NCBI GenBank assembly: GCA_944990035.1
Contig: CALYLX010000149.1
Location: 248,001-312,000 of the forward strand
Length of the DNA stretch: 64,000 nt
DNA from: Clitopilus passeckerianus
Taxonomy: Eukaryota > Basidiomycota > Agaricomycetes > Agaricales > Entolomataceae
Reading direction: 5' to 3'
Shown here: one piece after another, positions 48,527 to 59,440 of the stretch
How positions within the stretch are numbered: position 1 is the first letter of the stretch
Layout: each line of letters begins with the position of its first letter
Program-made: the position numbers and the translations under genes
Notes under the pieces: generated by a model
What the model saw: the letters and a program-made list of their open reading frames with translations, nothing else
The model's database searches: none
What the model was told of the DNA's origin: nothing

Positions 48527-49399
48527 ATGGTTCTCAAACTTGTCGGCAACGCAATTTCCACATGCACTAAGACCGTCGCGGTCGTTCTCAAGGAGAAGAA
48601 TATTCCCTTCGAGTTCGTCGAGGTCGACTTCTCAAAGGGTGAGCATAAGTCTCCTACCTACCTCGAGAAGCAGCCTTTCGGTCAGGTACCTTACCTTGTA
48701 TGTATAATTTCTTTTTGGCCAGCTTCGTGCCAGAATAACAAGTGCTGTAGGATGACGATGGATTTATTGTCTACGAAAGCCGTGCTATTTCCCGTTACAT
48801 CGCGGAGAAGTACCCCAACCAGGGCACCAAGCTGATCCCTACCGACCCTAAGGCGAAGGCTCTGTTCGAACAGGCTGCCTCTGTCGAGCAGAACAACTTC
48901 TACCCTTACGCGTCTGCAGTTGTCGTTGAGAACGTGTTTAAACCGTATGTTTCCAGAAATATCGATTTCCAAATTCGACTAATTATTTCCCTTATAAGTA
49001 AATTTGCTGGCCTCCAACCAAACGCGGCTCTCGTCAAAGAGAAACTTGATACCCTCAGCGCCCGCTTAGATGTATATGACCAAATATTGGCAAAGCAGAA
49101 ATATGCTGCTGGCGAGGTGAGAATTCATGAAGTCTCCTACGGCCTAATAATCTGATTTCCAAGCTATTTCCTTAGGAAATTACGCTCGTTGATTTCTTCT
49201 ACCTCTCTTTCGGCTCTCTCCTTCCTGCGGCTGGCAGCGATGCAATCACTTCCAGGCTCAACGTGGCACGGTACGGCCTCTTACTACCTTTCCGTCCATT
49301 CCACGGGTGTTCTGACGACTGAGATTTAGGTGGTTCAACGAGATCTCTTCTCGCCCATCCTGGCAAGCTGTTAAGGATGGCTTCGGGAGCTCTTTGTAG
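48527..49399 (+). CDS. Glutathione S-transferase, phi-like, copy 4
   Basis: Exons 48527..48697, 48751..48944, 48999..49116, 49176..49270 and 49330..49399 give 215 residues. Catalytic-position Ser11 is present in NAISTCTKTV. Marks QPFGQVPY and ESRAISRYI are intact, as is EITLVDFFYLSFGSL in the C-domain. It shares with copy 5 one extra codon in exon 3 (118 bases against 115) and the ending FGSSL, so copies 4 and 5 are sisters, while its promoter matches copy 6. Expected to conjugate glutathione to electrophiles in the cytosol. Confidence 0.92.
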
Positions 49400-49840
49400 G
49401 CCTTAAGTAAACATGCAAACGTGTACTTACGAAGAGTTTCCGAGTAATGTGATTAAACTCAGTTGTACTATGTTCAATTCTGAATGAAAGCTTCTACATT
49501 CGTGTAAGCAACATTGACTGAGCGAAACATATGGCACCCATAACATTAGCTTCTTATAAGTATGCGGCTTACCGCACTTGAGCGGAGGTCCGAAGTAGTG
49601 GGGAAATATATCTCCGGTGTCGGGGATTACACCCAAAATTTAAAGATCCCAGTCCCCCCACTGGCAGTTTTCGCCAAGGTCTTCGCCTGTGTCAAACCAC
49701 CTTGCGTAATACATAGAGTATATGACCAAGGGGGCATCGGTGGGATGACCGTTCGAGCACACCATGAGGCCTGTTGGGGGGTGGCCAAATGGAGCATCTG
49801 AGCTTACGTCTCGACACGCGTGGGTCGGACTTGAACGAAG
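49400..49840. other. Spacer between GST copies 4 and 5
   Basis: No supported gene and no copy of the promoter block found before copies 4 and 6. Confidence 0.45.
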
Positions 49841-49850
49841 TTATATTAAG
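49841..49850 (+). promoter_or_regulatory. TATA-like box of GST copy 5
   Basis: TTATATTAAG lies only about 35 bases before the ATG at 49885, so the transcript leader, if this box is used, is very short. Confidence 0.4.
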
Positions 49851-49884
49851 AGCGAGTGATCAAATTTGCAATTGCATCGTTAAC

Positions 49885-50758
49885 ATGGTCCTTAAACTTG
49901 TCGGTATCCAACCTTCCCCCTACGCTAAGACAGTCGCGGCTGTTCTCAAGGAAAAGAATATCCCCTTCGAGTTCATCGAGATCGCCTACACAAAGAGAGA
50001 GCACAAGACTCCTGCCTACCTTGAGAAGCATCCTTTCGGTCAGATACCTTACTTGGTGCGTTTTAATTTTGGCCGACTTCATGTCAGATTTATGGGTGCT
50101 GTAGGATGACGATGGCTTCATCATCTACGAAAGCCGCGCTATCGCTCGTTATCTCGAAGAGAACTTCCCCAATCAGGGTACCAAACTCATTCCTACGGAC
50201 CCTAAGGCCAAGGCTCTGTTCGAACAGGCTGCCTCGGTCGAGCAGAACAACTTCTTCCCTTACGCGTCTGTAGTTGTCATTGAGAACGTCTTTAAACCGT
50301 ACGTCTCCTCTAATGTTATTCTGATAATCTGACCAAGTAATTCCGTTCTAAGTCAATATGCTGGCATACAACCCGACGCGGCTCTTGTCAAGGAGAAGCT
50401 TGACACCCTCAATGCCCGTCTGGATGTCTATGATCAAATCTTGGCAAAGCAGAAATATATTGCTGGCAACGTGAGCACCCATGAAATCTCCTCCAGCCCT
50501 ATTAGTCTGAGCTCTAGAATTTGTTCTTCTCAGGAAATCACCCTCGTTGATTTTTTCCATCTTGCTTTCGGCTCTCTACTTCCCGCGGCTGGCAGCGATG
50601 CCATTACTTCTAGGCCGAATGTTGCACGGTATATACATTTTCTTGTCATTCCATCCGTTCCATGGGTATACTAACGACCATAATCTAGGTGGTTCAACGA
50701 GATCTCTTCTCGCCCATCCTGGCAATCCGTTAAGGATGGTTTCGGGAGCTCTTTGTAA
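49885..50758 (+). CDS. Glutathione S-transferase, phi-like, copy 5
   Basis: Exons 49885..50055, 50105..50298, 50353..50470, 50534..50628 and 50689..50758 give 215 residues. The N-terminal motif is IQPSPYAK: Ser11 is kept but followed by Pro and Tyr, unlike the STCTK of copies 4 and 6. The region after it (KREHKTPAYLEKHPFGQIPY) differs from copy 4, while exons 2 to 5 are nearly the same as copy 4. This suggests a recent duplication of copy 4 with faster change or gene conversion limited to exon 1. It lacks the promoter block seen before copies 4 and 6, so its expression may differ. Confidence 0.92.
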
Positions 50759-51883
50759 AGTAGAAGGTAACCATAAACTGTTGTAACCATTGTGGAAATA
50801 ATTTCCTTTGCCGCAGGGAGTGCACTAGAGTAGGGTCCCGTAGAGTTTGATAGAGTTCGAACGAATCTGAATGCAGAACAATCCCTCAAAGGTCGAGGAG
50901 TGAGCATGAAAGTGAGAGATCAGGAGTTGATGGTGCCCTTTAGCCGAGACGCGAGACGCGTCTGAAGGAGGGAAAGGGCGAGACGGAGAAACCGAAGGAG
51001 AAAACACTCAACAAACTAGTGCCCAAACAAACTAGTGCCCACTCTTTGTGGGCGATGCTGGAGCTCTCTTTGCGCTCAGTGCTGAAGTATTCTTGAGGTG
51101 TTCGGTTGACGAACGAGCTTACACAGGCTGAGAAGTTGGGGAGAAGGTATAAATTGCGGAGAGAGGGGAAAAGTGGGGAAGTACATTTGATTTTGCAGGC
51201 ATCAGGCATTTATAAGGTCCAGAAACCGAAGGCGTACGTACTCTTGTGCCCTTCGGCCCAAAATGACCTCATAATGTACACAAATACGAAGAGGGAGCTC
51301 GAAAACGAGAGAGAAAGAATAACATACGAAAAAGGAAAAATCTTGACCGGATTCGGAAATATCTCTGGATGACGAGTTCTGGGGAATTTCTCGAGGTGAT
51401 GGGAGTTGCGTAGGTGTGCTGTGGCCCCAAGCAGCACCTTTTACGCGTCCTAGGACTCCCTTCAGCACTCTACCATCCCATATTCGTTTCCCCTTCGATA
51501 CCGCCAGACCCGATGTCGGCTGTATCGTACAATGTAATTAGTTACGGAATAGAAAAGAAATATACGTATCGTTCGTCTCAAGAGTCCTTAACCATAACCT
51601 GCAGAGAACGCGATGCGGCTTATATGACGGAACGGGAATCTTGGCCGTCCAGATGCGCAGACGACGAGCTTGATGGAAGATGCGACCTTGAGGAGAAATG
51701 CGAGTTTAATGCGAAAGTCGAGAAAGGCAGAATCCCCCAAGCGATCTTGAAGGTCACTGGAGCACTGCAGGCTCGTGGGTTTAGGATGAGGTGCGGATAA
51801 ACAAACCCCCTACCGACGGCGGAATTTCTTTTCGAAACAAAGTGATGACATCTTCGCAATGGTGGCCACTGACTGCGAATTGT
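50759..51883. other. Spacer between GST copies 5 and 6
   Basis: No supported gene. An ORF at 51414-51800 (plus) is rich in charged residues but shows no motif or splice support. Confidence 0.45.
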
Positions 51884-52016
51884 TGAGTAAAATTGATCAG
51901 CACGATCAAAATCTCATCACATTATTGTCAAGACTGCTTATGGGGCTTAGCAAGATTCTCGTCGGTAAGATCGATGGGTTGTAGATGTCCCCGCATTGGG
52001 GAAATTGTATTTAAGC
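51884..52016 (+). repeat. Duplicated GST promoter block, copy 2
   Basis: Matches 48311-48460 upstream of GST copy 4. It ends in TATTTAAGCACCC, the likely TATA box, 88 bases before the ATG at 52104. Confidence 0.8.
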
Positions 52017-52103
52017 ACCCACGTCTATACGATGAAATTCAGCAACTAAGCTACCCCTTCTACCAAACTCCCCTCCTCATCGACTCTCCACGACACCACG
52101 ACC

Positions 52104-52974
52104 ATGGTTCTCAAGCTCGTTGGCAACTCCCTGTCCACATGCACAAAGACTGTTGCGGTCGTTCTTAAGGAGAAGAATATTCCTTTCGAGTTCGTCGAGG
52201 TCGACTTCGCAAAGGGAGAGCACAAATCGCCCGCCTACCTCGAGAAGCAACCCTTCGGCCAAGTTCCTTACCTGGTGTGTTTGAATTTCTTACAAGCTTA
52301 ACATCGTATTTGTCATTAATGCACAGATTCTATAGGACGACGACGGATTCATCCTCTACGAGAGCCGTGCTATTTCTCGTTACATTGAGGAGAAGTACCC
52401 CACCCAGGGCACCAAGCTGATCCCTACCGACCCCAAGGCCAAGGCTCTGTTTGAACAGGCTGCCTCTGTCGAGCAGAACAACTTCTATCCCTACGCAGCT
52501 GGTGCTGTCTATGAAAACCTCTTCAAGAAGTGCGTCTGTTTCCTCCTTCTCCAAAAATTGTTTTGCTGAGATTTGGACTTCAGGTACCGCGGTCTTGAGT
52601 CTGACCCGGCTGTCTTCAAGGACAAGATCGATACCCTCACTGCCCGCCTCGACGTCTACGACCAAATTTTGGCGAAGCAAAAATACGTCGCTGGTGACGT
52701 GAGTTTCATTGAACCGATGAACCGTCTGGCCGAATCTGAAAGTATCTCCGCCCCCAGGAAATTACTCTCGCTGACTTGTTCCACCTTGCCTATGGCATCC
52801 TCCTCCCCGTCGCGGGCAGTGATGTGATCGCTTCCAAGCCCAACGTCGCTAGGTACGGATCTTCCTCTCGCCAGTTCATCTATATTCTAACAACTTTGGT
52901 CTAGGTGGTTCAATGAAATCTCCTCTCGCCCCTCTTGGCAAGCCGTCAAGGATGGTGTCAAGGGGTCTGCATAA
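52104..52974 (+). CDS. Glutathione S-transferase, phi-like, copy 6
   Basis: Exons 52104..52274, 52336..52529, 52584..52698, 52758..52852 and 52905..52974 give 214 residues. Ser11 is in NSLSTCTKTV. QPFGQVPYL, ESRAISRYI and the phi-like end RPSWQAVKDG are intact. Exon 1 is close to copy 4, but exon 2 ends and exon 3 starts like copy 3 (YENLFKK then YRGLESDP), and the ending KGSA differs from the FGSSL of copies 4-5. It is the copy with the fullest set of class marks and the best guess for the canonical active enzyme. Confidence 0.92.
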
Positions 52975-53269
52975 ATCTTGAAGTAACAAACAAATGTAAA
53001 GCTGCAGCTTGATTAAATCATATGTACACTACAATAAATTACCCTCAGTCAAGTCCATCGCTTTGGGTGGAAGGTCGAAAATTAAGAGTCTATGGGCATT
53101 ATCATTAAGGGTATAAGGTGCGGAGGATGTGTAGGGTAAGTGCGGGTACGTGGTATTGTGCATGAACATAACAGCTATCATAAGTTGGAGAAAGGTCTAT
53201 GAACGAGGAGGTAAAGCCGAGGGAAATCAAATTACGAAGGAGAAACTTTGCTGATGTAAAAGATCGATG
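52975..53269. other. Spacer between convergent genes
   Basis: Holds the 3' ends of GST copy 6 (plus) and the next minus-strand gene. No gene seen. Confidence 0.5.
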
Positions 53270-54647
53270 CTAATGGGTACCAACCCCTGAAAGGACCTTG
53301 AAAACGTCCCCTTGTCGTTCCCTAAACGCCTTTAGCCTCGTCATACCCAAGCTCAACCCGTTGATCCTATTCATGAAGGCAACAGCTCGCCCTTCAACAC
53401 TACGCCGTCTGTCATCTGGTCCGCCTGGGCTCGATGCTCCTACACCTTGCTCAAGCATCATCTTGACTCGGTCAAGCCTTGGAGTAGGTATGTCTTCGCC
53501 TCGCTCAGCATGCTTCATCGCTTCCACAGTGTCTTCTTCCTCCATCGTCCTGGCATGGGTGCCAATAGCCACGAGTTCAGCCATGAACGGCCGTAACTCA
53601 GGCGGGCATTCGCCGAGAGACAAGGTGTGACCTAGGACGCCTACGATCGTCCCCTCCGAGGTTATCGCAGTAGTGGACACCTCGAGGATTGCCATTGCCA
53701 CTGAGGCGAAATACGCTCGTGGTGGATCGCTCTTGAGAAGGGCGCGAAGGCTTGGCTGCCTCTCGAGAACATCCGCAATGGAGGCGTACAGAGTTTCGCG
53801 GATGAACTCTATGGCAGGTGAATCGTGTGCGAGGACAGAAGGGGACGGACTACGAGTGCGAGGTGGGAAACCTGGGGAGCTCGGGGAGCCCGGTCCGCCA
53901 GGGACAGAAAGATTGCTGGGTGCTCTCCTATGGGAGTTCTTCTCGACTCGCAGTGGGAGGGGTGGAAGTGGTGCCTGGTTTCGCGGAATTTCTGTTGAGC
54001 TTCGGGGTGTAGACGCAGATGAAGAGCTCGCATCATAGAGTGGTGGTGGCACGAAAGACGCCTTCTTAGGCGATGGTGCACCGCCTGAGTCAAGCGCGGC
54101 CTGTAAATCATCTGTGAAGCGTTCTTGAAATGATCTACGCTGGCTGATTTCTATGGCCACTGCACGTAGATCCGCAGCTATCCCGGTCAGTGCAGGTGGT
54201 ACTGGGTCCGATAGTGGCGGCAATCCGCAAATGACACGAGCCAGGTCATGCTGGTGTTCTGGGATAAGATTTTGGATTTGGGGGACGGTGTTTGCCCAGA
54301 CCCGGAGGAAAGATATGAAGGCAGGTGGGCAGTTGTCGTAAGACAGTTCCCTAGGTTGAGCACCCTTGGTACTTCTCGGTAGTGGGACTGAAGGTGGATT
54401 CGTTGTTGACCTGAGCGCTGCAAAGTATAGACAAAGTGCAGGTCCTACCAGAGAACGTCAGCAGAAACTCTCGATCTAATTTGCAAGACGCACCTGTTAT
54501 CATCAAATCTGCCTCTGCGCTGCTCAGCACATCTGCATCGAGCAATCGCTCAACTTTCGCCTGCGTCAAAGAGGACTTCAAGTAGCTATGGAAGCTGTCC
54601 TGAATGTATCGCTCAGAAAGCATCGCAGAGCTCTGATCGTGCGGCAT
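53270..54647 (-). CDS. Protein of unknown function, 442 residues
   Basis: Two exons, 54647..54494 and 54444..53270, joined in frame across a 49-base intron. Not assigned to a family. The N-terminal 50 residues are helical and polar (ERYIQDSFHSYLKSSLTQAK), followed by a conserved-looking helical block with PPAFISFLRVWANTVPQIQN. A central region of about 100 residues is rich in Ser and Pro and probably disordered. The C-terminal half is helical again (YASIADVLERQPSLRALLKS; LRPFMAELVAIGTHARTMEE). No signal peptide or membrane segment. A TATA box (TTTATATAAG, about 54687-54696 on the minus strand) supports this start. Codon use and the clean splice make it a real gene, perhaps a fungal-specific regulator. 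Confidence 0.78.
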
Positions 54648-54686
54648 TCTGGTACAAGGCCGTTAACCGTCATAACGAAGGCTGCC

Positions 54687-54696
54687 TTATATAAAG
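54687..54696 (-). promoter_or_regulatory. TATA box of the 442-residue protein gene
   Basis: TTTATATAAG on the minus strand, about 40-50 bases before the ATG at 54647. Confidence 0.5.
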
Positions 54697-55310
54697 CGCT
54701 CGGCCATTTATGAACGTCACCCCACAGCCACAGCAATATATTTTGGGGTTTATTGATGTGATTGCCCTTTGGAGAAAAACAAGCAAGGCAAAATACATCT
54801 CCGCAGTGGTCGGCAGCATCGGCCGAACAGCCACACCAGATCCTCAAACATACAAGTTTTGCATGAAACTGACCACTGCCTCTGTCTTGATGCAGAGAAC
54901 CTCTGAGGTTAGGAACAGTCTGATTGTTTGACCAATTGAACCCCGCGAAAAGCGATAGGCTTCTCAGAAATATCTATGCCCCTCTACCAACCCTCGACTT
55001 TGCCGGCCTTCTACTAACCGTTTCCCGGTCAAGTGCTCATCCTCGCTCTTATTACCAAGTCACTTAAAGTTCGGCCCTATTTACATGCCGCTCTCTAGTT
55101 GGTATCCTACCTGTTACCCATGGCCGGTACAACATGAAGAATATATCTCAAATCCCGGATCAATGTGAATTGGTGACATAGTTCTGCGATCGTCGTTCCC
55201 TCCGGTATGTGTGGTGGGCTCTCCGTGTTCTCTCATTTCATTCGATACATCACGGTATTCAACTCAAGGATTATAGAGCTGTCAAAGTTCCTTCTCCCAT
55301 CAAACCTTCC
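54697..55310. other. Spacer without a gene
   Basis: No supported gene on either strand. Confidence 0.45.
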
Positions 55311-55898
55311 TTATGATGGGTTTGCATCTGCTTGCGCTGCGCCTTCAATCTTGGGGAGAATCGGCCACTTGTCCTTGATGTAAACTGAGAAAGAATCGCG
55401 TCAGACTTAGGTCAGATCGAAACGAACGAGCTAATTCAACGTACTTTCTGCAGCAACAGGGACGGTCGCGAAGTCGGGGAAGATTCCGCTCTGGATTGCT
55501 TGCTTGTCACCGAACCACTTGCCGAGGTGCGAAAGCGGGCATCCACACGTCTTGCAGAAGATGCGTCCGACTGTTGGGTTTAGATTAGCCGTCGAAAATT
55601 GTCAGGATATAAGACAATGTACCCATGTTTCCGCTATCAGCGGGAGCTTCGTAGTATCCAGTTGGCCCCTCAATCTTCACATCAGACCGGAGGGGCAGGA
55701 CGTTAGTCGTGAAAGCACCGCCGCTTGTCTTTCGGCAGTCGATGCAATGGCAGAAGACCTAGAGGTTACACAAGGTTTGACGGTCAGCCTGGACTGTTCG
55801 ACGACTTCGGGAGAGCGGCGTGGACTAACCTGGCTCTCTTGGGTAGAGTTGATGGTGACGGTGCATTGACCGCAGAGACACTTTCCGACGTGAGGCAT
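55311..55898 (-). CDS. GFA/CENP-V domain zinc protein
   Basis: Exons in coding order 55898..55830, 55758..55623, 55570..55445 and 55384..55311 give 134 residues. The family's zinc ligands are all visible: CLCGQC near residues 8-13, then FCHCIDCRK, then FCKTCGCP. The segment SGGAFTTNVLPL is the usual continuation of the CxxC strand. Members bind zinc through these cysteines. Bacterial Gfa was described as catalysing the addition of glutathione to formaldehyde, but the activity of most fungal members is unknown. The place between a GST array and an aldehyde dehydrogenase is suggestive of glutathione or aldehyde chemistry. A TATA box (about 55991-56000) precedes the start. Confidence 0.88.
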
Positions 55899-55990
55899 GG
55901 CTTTGAAATAGGTGGGTTGTTGGGAAATAGTCGACTCGGAACTTGAAGATCAAGTTAGAGGCGATGGAATCTGGGTATCCCTAGTGGGCT

Positions 55991-56000
55991 CTTATATATC
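55991..56000 (-). promoter_or_regulatory. TATA box of the GFA-domain gene
   Basis: GATATATAAG on the minus strand, about 95 bases before the ATG at 55898. Confidence 0.6.
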
Positions 56001-56671
56001 CGTTGTAGACAAGATATCCGCGCTCCCCGTTGTCACGGGAGGTCATGGTAAGCAGACTTTAAGTCACGATACCAGGTCAATTGAGTATGCACCAATCCGA
56101 GATTGCGTCTCTTCTCGTATGGACATGCCCGGAGTTTGACGTGGCTTCTGGTCTTGGGATACGATTTTGGGCGGCCCAATACCTTCCAGAAGAATGCGGG
56201 GGAACGGGACTTTGACTCCGGGAGGTATCAATTTCTATATCACTCTGTATTGAATAATCAGCAAAAGCCCTCTGACAAAGTACCCAAAAAGGCGGAAAGA
56301 ATGAGCTGCAGGCCATGCTTGATATGGCACTGATCATCCGAACGAAATGAATAATCGGTGTAGGGATGGTTTCTTCTTTGACCGGGGTCGAGACTCGGAT
56401 GAGCTCTCCGAGAAGACATCTGTGCCGATAGGATCTAGAATTCCGTGCCGTTGATCATAGGAAGTATGCCGAATTCAAGAATAAAGTGTCGCCCAATAGT
56501 GGCTGAGCTGCGAGGAGTAAACTGCTTTTAGATTTACCGTAGGCTCTGACATCATTGGCGTACTATGGGCTTGGCGCAAGCATCCTCGACTCGCACGAGG
56601 CGGGCCAAAGGGAGAGGTATCAAGTCGTACAATTTCATTCTGCTGATAGATGAACAGATATTGGTTTACAT
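56001..56671. other. Spacer without a gene
   Basis: No supported gene; it holds the promoter region of the GFA-domain gene and the 3' end of the aldehyde dehydrogenase gene. Confidence 0.45.
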
Positions 56672-59069
56672 TTACAGTCTGAGACCAAGGTTGATATGAA
56701 CACCCTTGACTTGGGTATAGCTGAATTGACGTCGTGAGTCGAAGTGTAACAGGGTAGAGATAAGATTCTTACGTTTCGAGAGCATATTCGCCAAGCTCAC
56801 GGCCAATACCTGACTGCTTGTATCCTCCGAAAGGAACAGCGTTGTCCAACAACAAGGAGCAATTGACCTGTCGTTTGGGTTAACCAACGTATCTGAATCA
56901 ATAAGCGAAAGAGGTCTTACCCAGGCAGTACCAGCCTCGATAGCGTGGGCCATGCGGATGGCTCGGCTAGAGTTCTCAGTATAGATGTGGCAAGCAAGGC
57001 CGTAGGTAGTATTGTTAGCCTCTTCAATAACCTCTGTCAGAAACATCAGCGAGCTATATCGCAATTCATGAAACGTGAAAACCGAACCTTCTTCCGTCTT
57101 GAACTTGAAGACGACTCCGACGGGACCGAAAATCTCCTCCTTGGCAATCTTCATATCAGGTTTGACGTCCGTGAAGATGGTTGGCTCGACGAAGTAGCCA
57201 GTATCGCCGATACGTCCGCCTCCGGTGGTCACTTTGGCACCCTCCTGTTTGCCAACGTCGATATAGTTCATAACCCTCTATTCAAATATGGGTCAGAGAC
57301 TCATGCACGTCAGATGACAGGAAAGGACACCCACATCGTATTGGATTTGAGAAATCTGGGGGCAGTGTTGTGTAGTTTGTGTGAAGGGATCACCTGCGGT
57401 TGTACCAAACGCCTTCGCTGCTTCAGCGAAGTGAGCCACGAACTTGTCGTAGACACCTTCCTGAACAAAGATACGAGAACCTGCAACACAGATCTGACCT
57501 AGAGTAACAGATTTGTCTCAGCTAGAGTAAAACCAGCCGATGAGATCACACAAACCTGCGTTGAAGCTGGAACCACGATTAGGGCCATGTTCACCAGAGG
57601 TAGAAGGAGAATAGGCTCACAATATACCCATTGAAACCCATTTGACAGCCTGTTCAATATCCGCATCGTCGAAGATGATTGCAGGCGACTTTCCGCCGAG
57701 TTCCAGGCTGACGTCTTTCAAGTTCGTTTCAGCAGCAGCTTTGAGGATCTTGCGTCCGACGAGGGTGCTTCCAGTGAACGAAATCTTTTCGATTTGAGGA
57801 TGTTCAGCCATTGCCTGACCAACGGTGTTACCTGGGAATAGCTCGGTCAGATGGTCCATCCACAGAGAGCTGGCGGAATCGCTCTTACCATAGCCATTAA
57901 CGATGTTGACGACGCCAGGAGGAATGCCAGCCTCGTTGAATAGATCAGCGAGCTTCAGTGCAGACAGAGGTGTGATTTCCGAAGGCTAATTAAGAGGGAA
58001 GTTATTCAGCTACTGAAGTATCCGTAACCAGAGTATTGACCGACCTTCAGGACGACCACGTTTCCTGTGGCAAGTGCAGGAGCAAGCTTCCCTATCGTGA
58101 GGAACTGGAATCCCATTGAGTGCCATATAGTCGGTATAGAAGTCGAGAAATTCTACCAAGGGACCATTCCATGGCACGATCGCACCCTAAATCGGTTGTA
58201 TCTTAGGATAACCGATGTCATCAGAGGGAACACCACTTACGACGACACCGTAAGGTTCGTGGCGACTATAGGCAAATTTAGTCTCGTTCGTCTGTCGCCG
58301 AGTAATCAGTCAATGTCAGTTATACAATCACCTCAAAGGAGGCCAGAGTACTTACCTCCATCGTCTTCCCGTGAACCTTGTCGGCCCATCCAGCGTAGTA
58401 TCGGAGGAGGTCGACACTCATTTTGATAGTCTGGGTCTTCTGCGCCAAGAAGCTCTTTCCTGGATACAGAAAGAGGCTATGTCATTCATGACGAAAGCTG
58501 ATGAGAGAAACTTGACGTACCGCCATTGAGAGCTTCCAAAGCTGCGATCTCGTCTCCGTGTTGTTCGATCAAATTGGCCAACTTATTCAAGATCTGGCCG
58601 CGAGTGCTGCCCGGAGTCTTGAGTCCCCAAACTGTTTTGTACGCCTAAGTTGTGCATAAGTGGGAGATCTTAAATTAGGAATAGGAGAGGCAACCTTGCG
58701 AGCAGCTTCGACTGCAATGTCGACATCCTTTGAAGATCCAGCTAGGACGGTCGCCACTTTCTCTCCAGTCGCTGCAGAAAACGGCTCATAAGACAAGCGT
58801 TCCGCATGAGTTCATATTCACCAACCTGGATTGACAACACTGATGGCAAACGTTTGTCAGCCCATGTGCATGTCACGAACAAGTACGGTTTAAACCTACT
58901 CAATCGTGGAGTGCTCAACAGGGTCGACCCATTGTCCATTAATGAACAACCTGCGAAATTGTCAGCAAAGACTCCGAACGGAAAGTCTTCATGCGCCTAA
59001 CCCAGTATTGAATGTGGATTCTGCCTTGTAAATCGGCGTGTCGAATTTGTAGGTAGCAGTGGAAGGCAT
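56672..59069 (-). CDS. Aldehyde dehydrogenase, NAD(P)-dependent
   Basis: Seventeen exons in coding order: 59069..59002, 58950..58900, 58839..58826, 58771..58695, 58644..58521, 58459..58356, 58291..58241, 58186..58157, 58104..58045, 57985..57889, 57831..57621, 57566..57556, 57498..57335, 57277..57088, 57033..56921, 56867..56773, 56720..56672. The sum is 1509 bases, 502 residues, typical for the family. Visible marks: [10 protein letters not shown], the PWN of the nucleotide site, the general-base Glu in SLELGGKSP, the catalytic Cys in [19 protein letters not shown] and [15 protein letters not shown]. It should oxidise aldehydes to acids in the cytosol. Two exons are tiny, 14 and 11 bases, the latter inside the active-site motif, so automatic models may miss them. 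A TATATA string lies about 41-48 bases before the ATG. Confidence 0.92.
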
Positions 59070-59440
59070 CCTGGTATTGCGATAAAGATCCAGAGTTCAA
59101 ATGGGCCACTATATATACGTGCGCCCGCAGATACTCTGGTCAATACAGATAATCTGGAGTTCCTTCCCCCATATCATCAAGTACGCAGCGTGTGCGATCG
59201 AACATCGGAGTCGTTGGGTCAGCTGCTCCGGCGGCCGTTGGGGTTCGTCACCAGCCTGCACCGCCACTGCTAGTTAATGTCCTGGAACGGCAACTCCAGC
59301 GGCGCCGAAGTTCCCGGACGTCATACATGCTCTCGAAATCTCGGCAAGCGTCCCTGGTTGAAGGTTCATTCAAAGCGACCGTAAGAGTTCTCGAATTCTC
59401 GGTAGGTGTTCCGTAGATTATGTACAGTGAAACTTTGTCA

